64,000 nt of DNA. Origin: Arbacia lixula (lineage: Eukaryota > Echinodermata > Echinoidea > Arbacioida > Arbaciidae). The stretch spans positions 1,753,808 to 1,817,807 of the forward strand of contig OZ022587.1 of assembly GCA_963669155.1 (NCBI GenBank). Direction: 5' to 3'. A program made the translations under genes and the position numbers. Shown in pieces: positions 40,265 to 45,630 of the stretch; position 1 is the stretch's first letter, and each line of letters opens with the position of its first letter. The notes under the pieces are model-generated. The model saw only the letters and a list, made by a program, of their open reading frames with translations, did not search any database and was not told the DNA's origin.

Positions 40265-40464
40265 AACACAAAAATGCAATGAAACGCCGGAGAAGAAAAA
40301 TTATTCGAATTTTTGGTCATAGAATAATTGTTCTTCTCCGGCGTTTCATGAAATATTTGTGTTTACCTCTACTTATTCAGGGCCATCGCAACATCATTTA
40401 TTCTTCTTATATACATATACATCTTATTTCATATATATATATATATATATATAAATGTATATAC

Positions 40465-40506
<42 letters not shown>

Positions 40507-43500
40507 TGAAATAAATGGATGAAGAGAACAATGGTAGGCGTAGCTTCACCAAATTTTCCAAAGGGTAGATAGCTCTGGGGAACCTTGACTGAAGCTTCGT
40601 CTAACATTGTTCTTCCATCCATTTCTTTTACAAACTATTTGAATAAACGATTTGCGTAAGCTGTTGTATATGTGTAATTTCACATATTTATATATATATA
40701 TATTCATGTATGAATATATATTCATACATATTAATATTTACACATATAACTTTCTTCCATTTATATTTGCCTGTCTGTTATAATTGTATTTTTTCATGCA
40801 AGTATTTGGTTGGAGATATTTAAATTAAACTTCCATCAGCATTGGTCTACGACTTGAATCATTAAATGTTGTGATTTTCGACATACCTCACGATATATGC
40901 TTTGGCGGTTTTCCTTCAAGAGTTCTCTCAATCTATAGTTTTGTTTCGTGAGTTGATCATTTCAATTTCAATATTATGATTTGTTGTATAATGAATGTAA
41001 ATGTTATTCTTAGATCACACACGGTACACTATGCGCACATAACGTGCTGATGACTGAGAACAAGCAGTGCAAGATTTCAGACTATGGCGTGGCTTCCGTC
41101 TTTGACATGAACAATGTGAGTTGTAAGAACCTTCCTAAACCTTATTTGTTAGAAAATGCTTATTTAGAAAGACAGAACATCCTTTGCCGTAAGCCATACT
41201 GTTTGCTTACATAAAGTGGTAGTTACATGAATAAACATATATGTACATATATTTATAGGCATATATATACAAAACAAGACAAAAACTAAAAACTTCTCAG
41301 CACAGTATGGAGTGCATTATACTAGGAATAACCAAATAGGATAGGAAGACACTCCAATGGATCAGAAGTCAGACCAAAGTAGCAGACACAATACAATCTA
41401 TCCGGAGAAAGAAATGGAAGTGGGCTAGCCACCTTGCAAGAACTTGTTATAATAGGAGGACCAAGCGTATTATAGAATGGTGAACATGGTTTGGTTCACG
41501 ACACGGGCGCAGGCAGAAACTCATATGGAATGATGAGGTCACAAAGTTGATAAGGCGTTAAATGGATAGCAACAGCACATGCCATACATCTGTGGCATTA
41601 ACTTCTTCTCTGGCGCTTTAATTAATTTACTTGTGTTTACATTTCATTTTTAGCACGATCGCAACCTCATATGTTCTTTTTCTTATACATATTTATAACA
41701 ATATGAATACAATGCTTTTTTATCTACCTAGAATCGTATGTAGGGCGAATGATCACATTGATATACATTTATTAACTTATTCCTACGTAATTTCAATATG
41801 GCAATATCAAATCATGTTTGCGGGATTAAATGCTTTCGTTGTTACATTAATCATTTTTAAACAGAAACCAACTCGATGGTCTGCCCCCGAAATTATGAGG
41901 AACAGTGCATGCTCATTTGAGGGCGATATCTGGTCGTATGGTATCGTTATGTGGGAGATCGTGACATTAGGTAATATTTTACGATTTTTTTTTACACCAG
42001 GATTCATAGCGCATTGCTTGGCAACGTACTAAATTCTTGTCTCGTAGAGAGTCATTAACATTATTTTTACACACCCTTATCATTAGTTAAACTAGTTATA
42101 TATGTCGACACTCCTCCGTTAAAGCTTATACCAGCTATTGACTGTCCATTTCTTCTTTTTCATACATTAACATGATATCGACTGATATGTGAAAAACTAC
42201 ACTTTAATAGCTTAATCTGTGTTTCAGTAGGACTGTAAGTAAAAATGGCAAACATAAACTCCGTAAATACTAAGTTAACGTAGTGTTTCATGCATCACCC
42301 GACAGGCGACAAACCATATCCAAAGATGACCTTTGACATAGTTCAACGTGAGGTCACGCAGGGATACAAGATGCCACGTCCACAGCACTGTGACCCGGAA
42401 CTGTGAGTCCAGAATAGAGCTAGAATCATTGTAATATCGAAATATTAAAGGAAGATAAAATGATTTGAAAAATCATTGATTTAATCGAACCACAAATGCA
42501 TATGGTATAAAGGAGCATTTCAATAGCTGTTTGATAGTCACTCTTCGAAAAAAAGGTGATAAATCAGAAATATATTTGCTTCTACACATAAACGGTGACA
42601 TCCAGTCAGTCAGTCAAATCTTTAAATATTGATTAACCTGCTCAATTAAAACAGGAGTAAAAATTACGAAGAAAAAAAAAATAGCATTGCTTGTGAATCT
42701 GTCGATAATCCGTTACTGCTTCATTTACACATGCGCCGCCGTTAATACTCACTGATACCATTCACAATTACCTTCAGCGTATGATTTTATGACTGCCACA
42801 TTTCCCCCACAGGTACGCTATCATGAATGCATGCTGGGAGAATGATCCTCTAAATCGATCGACCTTCCAACAAATCCTGAAGAAACTGGAACGCTTAATG
42901 GAGAAAGACCATGTGAGCCACAGACAAATGGTTCCATACACAATATTTATGATAACACATGAGACATAAGTCATGATAATTGGTAGGGATATCACATGAC
43001 TTGAGCATTACACTGAGAGAGACAAGCTAAGAATTCCATACAAATCCGATAAGTACTTGCATGTTCATGTGTTTGTGTGCGTACACTATGATGGTCGGCT
43101 CTGGCCAGTGCCAGGATCATTCTTTTTTGCGATCAATTACAGTCCTTAGTCTACTTTTGTTCATTAGAATGTAATTAATTACACCTGTCGATCAACTAGT
43201 AACTGCCACCACATTGTCATGAATCATTCATCATGCTTTCATCATGCTTTGTGGACTGGCATGTGTGATTCATAAGTTGCATTGGTTCATCCACCTACCT
43301 GACAAAGAGTGATATAAAATTCAATATTTATTACAATACAATTCATAAGATTTCAAAAGCCTACCCCCTAAGAATAGTTCTTTGACTTTATCCATGTATG
43401 ATAAAGGTTTTATTTGAATCATAACTCCTTTTCTTTTCCCAAACTGTCAAATACTAGGTCAAATACATCTGCATGCATCAGGATTTGTATATAAGTATGT

Positions 43501-43729
43501 GAGTTTGTGTAAGTGCGCGTTGTAATGGACGAACAACATATATGGATATAACTTAATTAACTCTCTATTCTGCATCTAATGACCAATGATGCAATGTCTT
43601 TTTGTGATCAGTTTCCTTACCTTACATTGTTTTCTGTCCATCTTACAGGATTACCTTGTGCCTGACAAGCTAGATGAGTACCTGGTGCCTGACAAGCTAG
43701 ATGAGGGTCTCTACGAAACTGCAAGCTAA
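7266..43729 (+). CDS. Gene A: FN3-repeat single-pass receptor with tyrosine-kinase-like pseudokinase domain (29 exons)
   Basis: Exons were joined by hand at GT-AG sites. All 29 phases are compatible and sum to 4776 nt, i.e. 1591 codons plus TAA. Order: signal peptide; 13 FN3-like domains (two split by an internal intron); stalk; transmembrane helix; juxtamembrane segment; kinase-like domain; tail ending in LYETAS. FN3 exons are mostly phase 1-1, the usual shuffling-competent form. The kinase-like domain keeps a glycine loop (GCGEFG), DYG, APE and DIWSYG, but has VAIR instead of VAIK and HGT instead of HRD, so phosphotransfer is unlikely. A role as a surface receptor that signals through partners or docking tyrosines is inferred. 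No exact orthologue is recognised. The 3' half is paralogous to gene B on the opposite strand. Exon borders are inferred without transcript evidence. Confidence 0.85.
7715..8650. repeat. Downstream copy of a diverged duplicated block
   Basis: Pairs with 3390-4260 in the same orientation, 4.3 kb apart. Includes the (ATG)n tract at 8132-8164. Confidence 0.6.
8955..9035 (+). repeat. Purine (GA-rich) low-complexity tract
   Basis: GAGAAAGAGAGA-type sequence; the Arg/Glu/Lys-rich open frame through it is a composition artefact. Confidence 0.85.
9336..9630 (+). CDS. Gene A exon 2: FN3-like domain 1
   Basis: An FN3-type beta-sandwich pattern is visible, including the late STEYNITVQP strand. The acceptor TTGACAG opens phase 0 and the donor GTAGGC is phase 1. 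An alternative acceptor at 9342 would give phase 1, but then the signal-peptide exon would not join in frame. Confidence 0.82.
10554..10823 (+). CDS. Gene A exon 3: FN3-like domain 2
   Basis: Phase 1-1 exon of 270 nt between a TTTAAAG acceptor and a GTAAGA donor. It encodes about 90 residues with an alternating beta pattern and the late strand PGDLLYASVSL. FN3 identity is weaker than for its neighbours and is supported by phase, size and position. Confidence 0.75.
11572..11838 (+). CDS. Gene A exon 4: FN3-like domain 3
   Basis: Phase 1-1 exon of 267 nt. It starts PAPPTNLVATPV, the classic Pro-rich FN3 opening, and ends with the strand NMSYNIAVTLYV. Several N-glycosylation sequons (NSSN, NMS) are present. 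Acceptor CACGCAG, donor GTACAT. Confidence 0.88.
11839..14336 (+). other. Gene A intron 4
   Basis: 2.5 kb with a C-rich run near 12771-12790 and a segment at about 14085-14235 with TTTAGCGGCC / TTAACGGCC / TATAGCGGC motifs reminiscent of pogo/Tigger-type elements (weak). No exon recognised. Confidence 0.35.
14337..14603 (+). CDS. Gene A exon 5: FN3-like domain 4
   Basis: Phase 1-1 exon of 267 nt beginning PARPDISVSRITPTNSS and ending with the strand FTKYILEAVSVCEG. The length equals that of exon 4. Acceptor CCGTAG, donor GTATGT. Confidence 0.88.
14997..15245 (+). CDS. Gene A exon 6: FN3-like domain 5
   Basis: This is the clearest FN3 domain: opening LSPPTNLRVTS, B-strand Trp in LDIEWEGV, and late strand GVDYTITVIST. 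Phase 1-1, 249 nt, with a pyrimidine-rich CCCCCAG acceptor and a GTAAGT donor. Confidence 0.92.
15305..16350 (+). repeat. Tandem array, 74-bp unit, about 13-14 copies
   Basis: GATTGGAATC recurs every 74 bases. Early units read ATCGATTGAAGTC with ATGTCAACGCATAGAT; later units read CTAATGAAGTC with GTCAAGACAC. The two subtypes form blocks. Long open frames here on both strands are products of the repeat. Confidence 0.95.
16760..17810 (+). mobile_element. Decayed non-LTR retrotransposon (CR1/Jockey-like) reverse transcriptase
   Basis: Conceptual translation with stops and frameshifts gives INQCLETENFPDKRTTARVI-like text near 16855 (seen as VNQCLETENFPDK), AFLDLSKAFD at 17171-17200 (RT palm) and LQNRAVRIIDHSSFLAHTTE near 17532 (thumb/C-terminal region). 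A G run interrupts it at 17155-17171. Non-functional relic. Confidence 0.75.
19640..19835 (+). mobile_element. Probable LINE 3' end
   Basis: Ends in GAAATAAAGTTGAATTGAAT, a tail style common at the 3' end of CR1/Jockey-type elements. It may be the displaced 3' end of the relic upstream. Confidence 0.5.
20129..20368 (+). CDS. Gene A exon 7: FN3-like domain 6
   Basis: Phase 1-1 exon of 240 nt, starting GSIPSGTLIVTDITS with the conserved Trp in ATVRWGAYDG. Somewhat short for FN3 (80 residues). It follows the longest intron of the gene (4.9 kb), which holds a tandem array and LINE debris. Confidence 0.85.
20671..21997 (+). mobile_element. Penelope-like element, 5'-truncated, flanked by inverted repeats
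   Basis: An open stretch encodes LWKRYVDDILAIV (YVDD at 20909-20920, RT motif C), KVEKQNFIPFLDT, then GVVYKIPCNDC with YIVETDRKF, the start of a GIY-YIG endonuclease. A stop/frameshift occurs near 21583 and the C-terminal part continues in another frame to about 21830 (NKSTRWIGEAIHIR, MNRD). Inverted repeats of about 157 bp lie at 20671-20827 and 21841-21997. Sits in the intron before exon 8; dead copy. Confidence 0.85.
20841..21583 (+). pseudogene. Penelope-like RT/GIY-YIG ORF remnant
   Basis: Covers the RT palm from just before YVDD through the thumb to the beginning of the GIY-YIG nuclease. The N-terminal RT fingers are absent and the nuclease is cut by a frameshift. GIY-YIG variants here are VVY and YIV. 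Confidence 0.8.
22496..22636 (+). CDS. Gene A exon 8: first half of FN3-like domain 7
   Basis: Starts PDAPTDIAVNSIG with Trp in ANITWTAP, i.e. strands A-C of an FN3 domain. The reading stops at a GTACGG donor in phase 1; the second half is in the next exon. The preceding intron carries the Penelope-like element. Confidence 0.85.
22716..22775. repeat. (TG)n microsatellite
   Basis: Interrupted TG/CG start, then a pure TG run. Confidence 0.93.
23289..23438 (+). CDS. Gene A exon 9: second half of FN3-like domain 7
   Basis: 150 nt, phase 1-1, completing the domain begun in exon 8 with YIVTGLVPLSNFTFEVGT (strands E-F). The internal intron lies between strands C' and E. The donor is GTACGT; a second GTAC four bases on would change the frame and is disfavoured. 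Confidence 0.8.
23881..24111 (+). CDS. Gene A exon 10: FN3-like domain 8 (short)
   Basis: 231 nt, phase 1-1, encoding about 77 residues. Includes the strand MSGTEHILTAECNSG. The canonical Trp is absent, so this is a divergent FN3 recognised mainly by size, phase and position. Acceptor TTTATTAG, donor GTAGGT. Confidence 0.72.
25295..25570 (+). CDS. Gene A exon 11: FN3-like domain 9
   Basis: 276 nt, phase 1-1, opening PLPPENIIVTTDYTSANISW with a standard FN3 Trp, and ending TTYTFHVVAIAGD. It carries extra cysteines in FPCPACYLDE that could form a loop disulfide. A decayed partial copy of its 3' end follows in the next intron. Confidence 0.9.
25610..25720 (+). pseudogene. Decayed partial copy of FN3 exon 11
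   Basis: TTGAGGATCACAACAACC mirrors TTGAGGATTGCGACAACC in exon 11, and later ACGAGCAGAGAGGAGACC mirrors GAGGAGCAAGGAGACTACG. The donor has become GAGAAAATG and the frame is broken. CATTGGTCAT follows both copies, so the duplicated unit is about 140 bp in tandem. Confidence 0.8.
26137..26355 (+). CDS. Gene A exon 12: FN3-like domain 10 (short, divergent)
   Basis: 219 nt, phase 1-1, about 73 residues: DGDNIIQDTLTVLGVTND at the start, GENITRTLRAG at the end. It lacks the FN3 Trp. Coding status is supported by an open frame with matching phases and a strong pyrimidine tract before TTTCAG. Confidence 0.7.
27480..27637 (+). CDS. Gene A exon 13: first half of FN3-like domain 11
   Basis: 158 nt, entering in phase 1 with PDPVGELAEQFNG and the Trp of EIVWESMG, leaving at GTAAGC in phase 0. 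It is the only FN3-region exon with a phase-0 donor, matching the phase-0 start of exon 14. Confidence 0.78.
27931..27950 (+). promoter_or_regulatory. Three AGGTCA-type half-sites at 1-base spacing
   Basis: AGGTCA-A-AGGTTA-C-AGGTCA gives two overlapping DR1 elements, the binding pattern of RXR/HNF4/COUP-TF-type receptors. A further AGGTCA-A-AGCTCA lies at 28087-28099. Both are in an intron within a diverged duplicated stretch, so they may be repeat-derived. Confidence 0.35.
28881..29007 (+). CDS. Gene A exon 14: second half of FN3-like domain 11
   Basis: 127 nt from CATCCAG (phase 0) to GTAAGA (phase 1). It encodes AGYEIPDLLPTTPYSVYVSQ, the E-F strands with the FN3 tyrosine-corner-like pattern, then an acidic linker. 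Confidence 0.78.
29008..30631 (+). other. Gene A intron, nothing recognised
   Basis: AT-rich, non-coding, with a G-rich patch near 29940-29970. Confidence 0.4.
30632..30862 (+). CDS. Gene A exon 15: FN3-like domain 12
   Basis: 231 nt, phase 1-1. The segment TFSNLLPGVLYNATYMDLDE matches the FN3 E-F region; the Trp is missing. Acceptor GTATGCAG, donor GTAAGT. Confidence 0.75.
31960..32092. mobile_element. Foldback element with perfect 51-bp arms (family F1)
   Basis: Arms 31960-32010 and 32042-32092 are exact reverse complements and contain AAACGCCGGAGAAG. The loop holds TCATAGACCTTTATC. TA repeats follow. Copies or pieces at 39770-40000, 40261-40367 and 41600-41640. Confidence 0.93.
32117..32524. 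repeat. 408-bp direct repeat, copy 1 (carries antisense tRNA-like gene)
   Basis: Starts TGTGAAAGAAGTGGATGAAG and is followed head-to-tail by a highly similar copy at 32525. Confidence 0.92.
32217..32287 (-). tRNA. tRNA-like gene, anticodon UCA, copy 1
   Basis: A 71-nt cloverleaf on the minus strand: acceptor GTCTTTG/CAGAGAC (one G-T pair), D arm GTCT/AGGC, anticodon stem CCGGC/GCTGG with loop GTTCAAA (anticodon TCA), T arm CCGGG-TTCGATT-CCCGG. Box A (TGGTCTAGTGG) and box B (GGTTCGATTCC) are intact; a T6 terminator starts two bases past the acceptor stem. UCA would read UGA (opal), but the body is not selenocysteine-type. Confidence 0.75.
32525..32930. repeat. 408-bp direct repeat, copy 2
   Basis: Second head-to-tail copy, few differences from the first. 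Confidence 0.92.
32625..32695 (-). tRNA. tRNA-like gene, anticodon UCA, copy 2
   Basis: Same cloverleaf as copy 1, but the acceptor stem is fully Watson-Crick paired (GTCTCTG/CAGAGAC). The T6 terminator is again two bases downstream. Could be a functional tRNA of the Glu/Asp-like class with a changed anticodon, or the head of a tRNA-derived SINE. Confidence 0.78.
33266..33443. repeat. Direct repeat, about 180 bp, copy 1
   Basis: Begins CATGACCTTTCTATTG and ends near ACACGCACCCAC. Pairs with 33447-33624. Confidence 0.9.
33447..33624. repeat. Direct repeat, about 180 bp, copy 2
   Basis: Begins CGTGACCTTTCTATTG; few changes from copy 1. Confidence 0.9.
33912..33958. repeat. (TA)n microsatellite
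   Basis: Uninterrupted TA run, 60 bases upstream of FN3 exon 16. Confidence 0.95.
34021..34302 (+). CDS. Gene A exon 16: FN3-like domain 13 (membrane-proximal)
   Basis: 282 nt, phase 1-1, starting PAAAEDVTVINSTATSVTL and ending with LLPGTVYDVVVVASVG, a typical FN3 late strand. It is the last domain before the stalk. No counterpart exists in gene B, which has an Ig domain here. Confidence 0.88.
35415..35456 (+). CDS. Gene A exon 17: stalk mini-exon
   Basis: A 42-nt phase 1-1 exon (PITRGPGSTATHF) between AATTAG and GTAAGC. It was found by alignment with the 48-nt minus-strand exon 60570-60617 of gene B (shared GPGS segment). Upstream of this point the two genes no longer align. Confidence 0.7.
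36105..36161 (+). CDS. Gene A exon 18: Thr/Ser/Pro stalk exon
   Basis: 57 nt, phase 1-1, encoding STAAPTSPASSQQTNAVS, a likely O-glycosylated stalk. It is homologous and equal in length to gene B exons at 59824-59880 and 61554-61610, with the same GGGTAAAC donor context. Confidence 0.82.
36706..36849 (+). CDS. Gene A exon 19: transmembrane segment
   Basis: 144 nt, phase 1-1. LSPGAMAALIVLAILLI followed by ISVCINILLFVL forms one hydrophobic helix, capped by the basic stop-transfer WRRDRIKR. The direction (FN3 outside, kinase-like inside) follows. Gene B has 153 nt here with the same SPGAMA start and VCINI core. Confidence 0.92.
37274..37304 (+). CDS. Gene A exon 20: juxtamembrane micro-exon
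   Basis: 31 nt, phase 1 in and phase 2 out, encoding GQPADKGEKI. Too short to call alone, but the gene B counterpart (58209-58239) is also 31 nt, and both follow a TTTGTAG-type acceptor. Confidence 0.8.
37657..37724 (+). CDS. Gene A exon 21: juxtamembrane segment with YEMVQS
   Basis: 68 nt, phase 2 in, phase 1 out. AQAYEMVQS is conserved as QTYEMVQS in gene B and is a candidate tyrosine docking site. Acceptor ATTGCAG, donor GTGAGA. Confidence 0.85.
38348..38524 (+). CDS. Gene A exon 22: kinase-like N-lobe, glycine loop and beta-3
   Basis: 177 nt, phase 1-1. The loop GPIGCGEFGAMWTG keeps the GxGxxG spacing. The beta-3 strand reads LPVAIRNVP, with Arg where active kinases have the ATP-anchoring Lys. 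Gene B has the same Arg in VAIRCVP. Confidence 0.92.
38696..38800 (+). CDS. Gene A exon 23: kinase-like alpha-C and beta-4
   Basis: 105 nt, phase 1-1. HPNVVTCIGYC is the typical alpha-C/beta-4 boundary. Counting back ten residues from the His places Ser in the salt-bridge Glu position (segment NIDQSSKILSKLPN). No acidic residue lies at the expected place. Confidence 0.9.
39357..39538 (+). CDS. Gene A exon 24: hinge, alpha-D and alpha-E
   Basis: 182 nt, phase 1 in, phase 0 out. LLYELIPGGSLLTHL matches the hinge/alpha-D of tyrosine kinases (compare YE-GGSL). A Ser/Thr/Pro-rich insert with two Asn residues follows, then LAWQVATGMDFLASRK, the alpha-E helix (compare QVA-GM-YL). Confidence 0.93.
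40261..40367. mobile_element. Foldback element, family F1, second copy
   Basis: Arms starting GGTAAACACA and ending TGTGTTTACC, with ATGAAACGCCGGAGAAG and its complement inside. The terminal bases differ from the copy at 31960, the inner core is shared. Confidence 0.88.
40432..40504. repeat. (TA)n microsatellite
   Basis: Interrupted TA arrays between two foldback elements. Confidence 0.92.
40506..40632. mobile_element. Inverted-repeat relative of the 408-bp unit, lacking the tRNA
   Basis: The left arm carries GGATGAAGAGAACAATGG, the right arm the complement CATTGTTCTTCCATCC. The centre holds the complement of CCCCAGAGCTATCTACCC, found in the 408-bp repeat. Confidence 0.75.
41014..41115 (+). 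CDS. Gene A exon 25: degenerate catalytic loop and DYG
   Basis: 102 nt, phase 0-0. The catalytic loop reads ITHGTLCAHNVLM where active tyrosine kinases have HRDLAARNVL: the catalytic Asp is Thr and the Arg is Gly, while the metal-binding Asn is kept. DFG is DYG in KISDYGVAS. Confidence 0.93.
41290..41590 (+). mobile_element. LINE fragment, RT C-terminal region
   Basis: Broken translation includes IRRKKWKWASHLART and a GSRHGRRQKLIWNDEV-like string, the well-known WAGHVAR region after the reverse transcriptase in RTE/CR1-type LINEs. Many lesions. Confidence 0.7.
41865..41970 (+). CDS. Gene A exon 26: P+1 region, APE and alpha-F
   Basis: 106 nt, phase 0 in, phase 1 out. RWSAPEIM and DIWSYGIVMWEI are the APE and DxWSFG motifs. 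The segment from DYG to APE is short and has no activation-loop tyrosine beyond the DYG residue. Confidence 0.93.
42306..42402 (+). CDS. Gene A exon 27: kinase-like alpha-G
   Basis: 97 nt, phase 1 in, phase 2 out: GDKPYPKMTFDIV followed by GYKMPRPQHCDPEL, matching the G-x-x-PYP and GYRMP-P-C-P elements of tyrosine kinases. Confidence 0.92.
42813..42912 (+). CDS. Gene A exon 28: kinase-like alpha-H/alpha-I
   Basis: 100 nt, phase 2 in, phase 0 out. ACWENDPLNRSTFQQIL is the classic CW-DP-RPTF motif, with the structural Arg kept and Pro replaced by Ser. Confidence 0.93.
43649..43729 (+). CDS. Gene A exon 29: C-terminal tail and stop
   Basis: 81 nt ending in TAA. The tail contains YLVPDKLDE twice in tandem, then GLYETAS. 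Gene B has a single YLVPNKLDE, so its exon is exactly 27 nt shorter. Confidence 0.9.
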   Translation, partial: DYLVPDKLDEYLVPDKLDEGLYETAS

Positions 43730-44745
43730 ATTAATAGCTACCTAAACAATATGATGTGCCTGATGTAGATATAAATGGTTTTATTCAAAAGGTACAAACT
43801 CATATGAACAACTCAGTGGAAGGAATTAAAAGTTTTCTGTATCCCGGTTTGAATTTCATATATTTTTTAAATCAAATCTAGAGGCCTATCTCGACAACTC
43901 TGAAAGAACGTCTAAAATACCCTCGCAAAACATAAACTTCTTTTGGATAGCTTCTACCTTCAGTGGCCGTGGAACTGTATCCTGTGTGAATGATATTGTA
44001 GCTCTTTTTCTATGAATGACGGTAGTTTGGAGAATAACTAGGTTTGACCTTCGCACTTCTTGTGATCTTCAAATCAATTATCTCTTTCTGCCAGTGTGCA
44101 TAATTGGCACGCATTTCGATGTCAGTGCTCAAATTAAGGTAAGCACATGCTTACAATTATTCTAATACATCGAGTTATTTGTTCTATTAGATCCTACTTT
44201 ATTCTACATGTATTCCTCTTACTGTCATCAACTAATTTTCTTATTGAACTATTCATATTCACGTGAAATAGTCATTTCTTGTCCGTCTATTTCAATTGCG
44301 TGAATGTTTGATTCTAGTGCAGAAGTAGATAATATTTTACACTATTTTATAATGTACGAATGTTACTTTATGTTTTCTAAGCTGTTGCTAGTTTAACATG
44401 AAATTAGAGTTGGGAATTATTTCAAACGAAATTGTAATTGGTGTTAAGATTTCAGTTTACATTTATACATATTATATGAAAGAACACTGAAAGTGTTTGT
44501 AAGGGAAACATATGTATTGGTATATTTTTTTCTGTACATTGAATTTTGAATTATGTGGGCATATAACGTATCACTGTAATCATGGTAATGGGAAAACTGT
44601 AATGAGAAATAGAACACACACGTATCATTTTGTAGACATCAGACACAATGGAAGAACAGATACGACCATTTAGAGAAAGTTTATGAAAGTTTTCAAAGCA
44701 TATTATTTCTGTAAATCAATAACTTGGGAAAAGGAACATAATAAA
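43730..44745 (+). other. Gene A 3' UTR (extent estimated)
   Basis: About 43770-44010 aligns with 52600-52835 on the minus strand (gene B 3' UTR); for example, both share CTGTATCCCGGTTTGAATTT. A candidate AATAAA lies at 44740-44745. The true cleavage site is not known. Confidence 0.5.
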
Positions 44746-45164
44746 AAAAAGTTTTGCCACACGAAATGCTCACATTGGAATAGAATGTTACGATCTTCAA
44801 GAGATATGTTTAAATACGTATGCATATGTGGATGAGTGTATGCGTCTTATCTGTGGTGATTAATTACGCGTTTTGTTTTGTTGCTGCAAATGTTAAGTAC
44901 AGGACTTCGTATAATAAGCTCGGATTCCTGAAAGGTCATTCCATATGATTTTATAACTATTTGTTTTATACATGTATCATGTGGTTTTAATGGAATAATC
45001 AAATAAACCAAACGTGTTAAGACCTCCTCTATCACCCATACATAGCTCCTGAGTCATAATGCGCCTCTCTTACGAAATGTAGTGTATGTATATCAACCTT
45101 TGTAATATTATAGAGACAAAATACAGTACACCCCGCGGCATTGAAATAAATAAGGAGATAGTTA

Positions 45165-45630
45165 AAAGAAAAAATGGGTTTAATATAAGCAGGAAGATGA
45201 AAGAAACATATTAGTGAAGGTTTGACGAAAATCGATGAAAGGAAAAGAAAGTATTTATAATTTGAAATGTTAATTTTGTGACGTTACGTGCGCGGTGCCT
45301 ACCCATATAAAATGACATAAATTGCTCTTTTTTCTTTTTTTGACAACGAAACAATTTTTTCCATACAGGTATGTGTGTAAAACGTCTTTTTGATATTGTA
45401 TCAAATGAACAACTACAAGGATGCATATTTGAGAACATGCACATTTTCGAAAAAAAATGTACACAACATATAGGAGGGCATCTCGCACGTGACGTCACAA
45501 AATCAAAACTTTAAAAGATCATAACTTATCATTTGACACATTTTAATCAAACCTTCACTAATGTGTTTCCTTCATGTGTCTGCTTTTATTGAAACAAGCA
45601 TCATTTTAGGGTGAACTATCCCTTTAACTA
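45165..45630. mobile_element. MITE-like repeat, copy 2, with inverted arms
   Basis: TTAGTGAAGGTTTGA on the left pairs with TCAAACCTTCACTAA on the right. TGACGTTACGTGCGCGGTGC on the left pairs with GCATCTCGCACGTGACGTCA. The edge reads AACTATCCCTTTAA. Confidence 0.75.

Larger units (their letters stand above)
39539..41013 (+). other. Gene A intron rich in foldback elements
   Basis: Holds decayed F1 pieces (39770-40000), an F1 copy (40261-40367), TA arrays and an inverted-repeat relative of the 408-bp unit (40506-40632). A PLE-like CAAGCTTTCGG string is at 40155. Confidence 0.7.

Noticed and set aside
38348..43729. Active receptor tyrosine kinase
   Set aside because: The beta-3 Lys, alpha-C Glu and HRD Asp are all replaced, in both paralogues.
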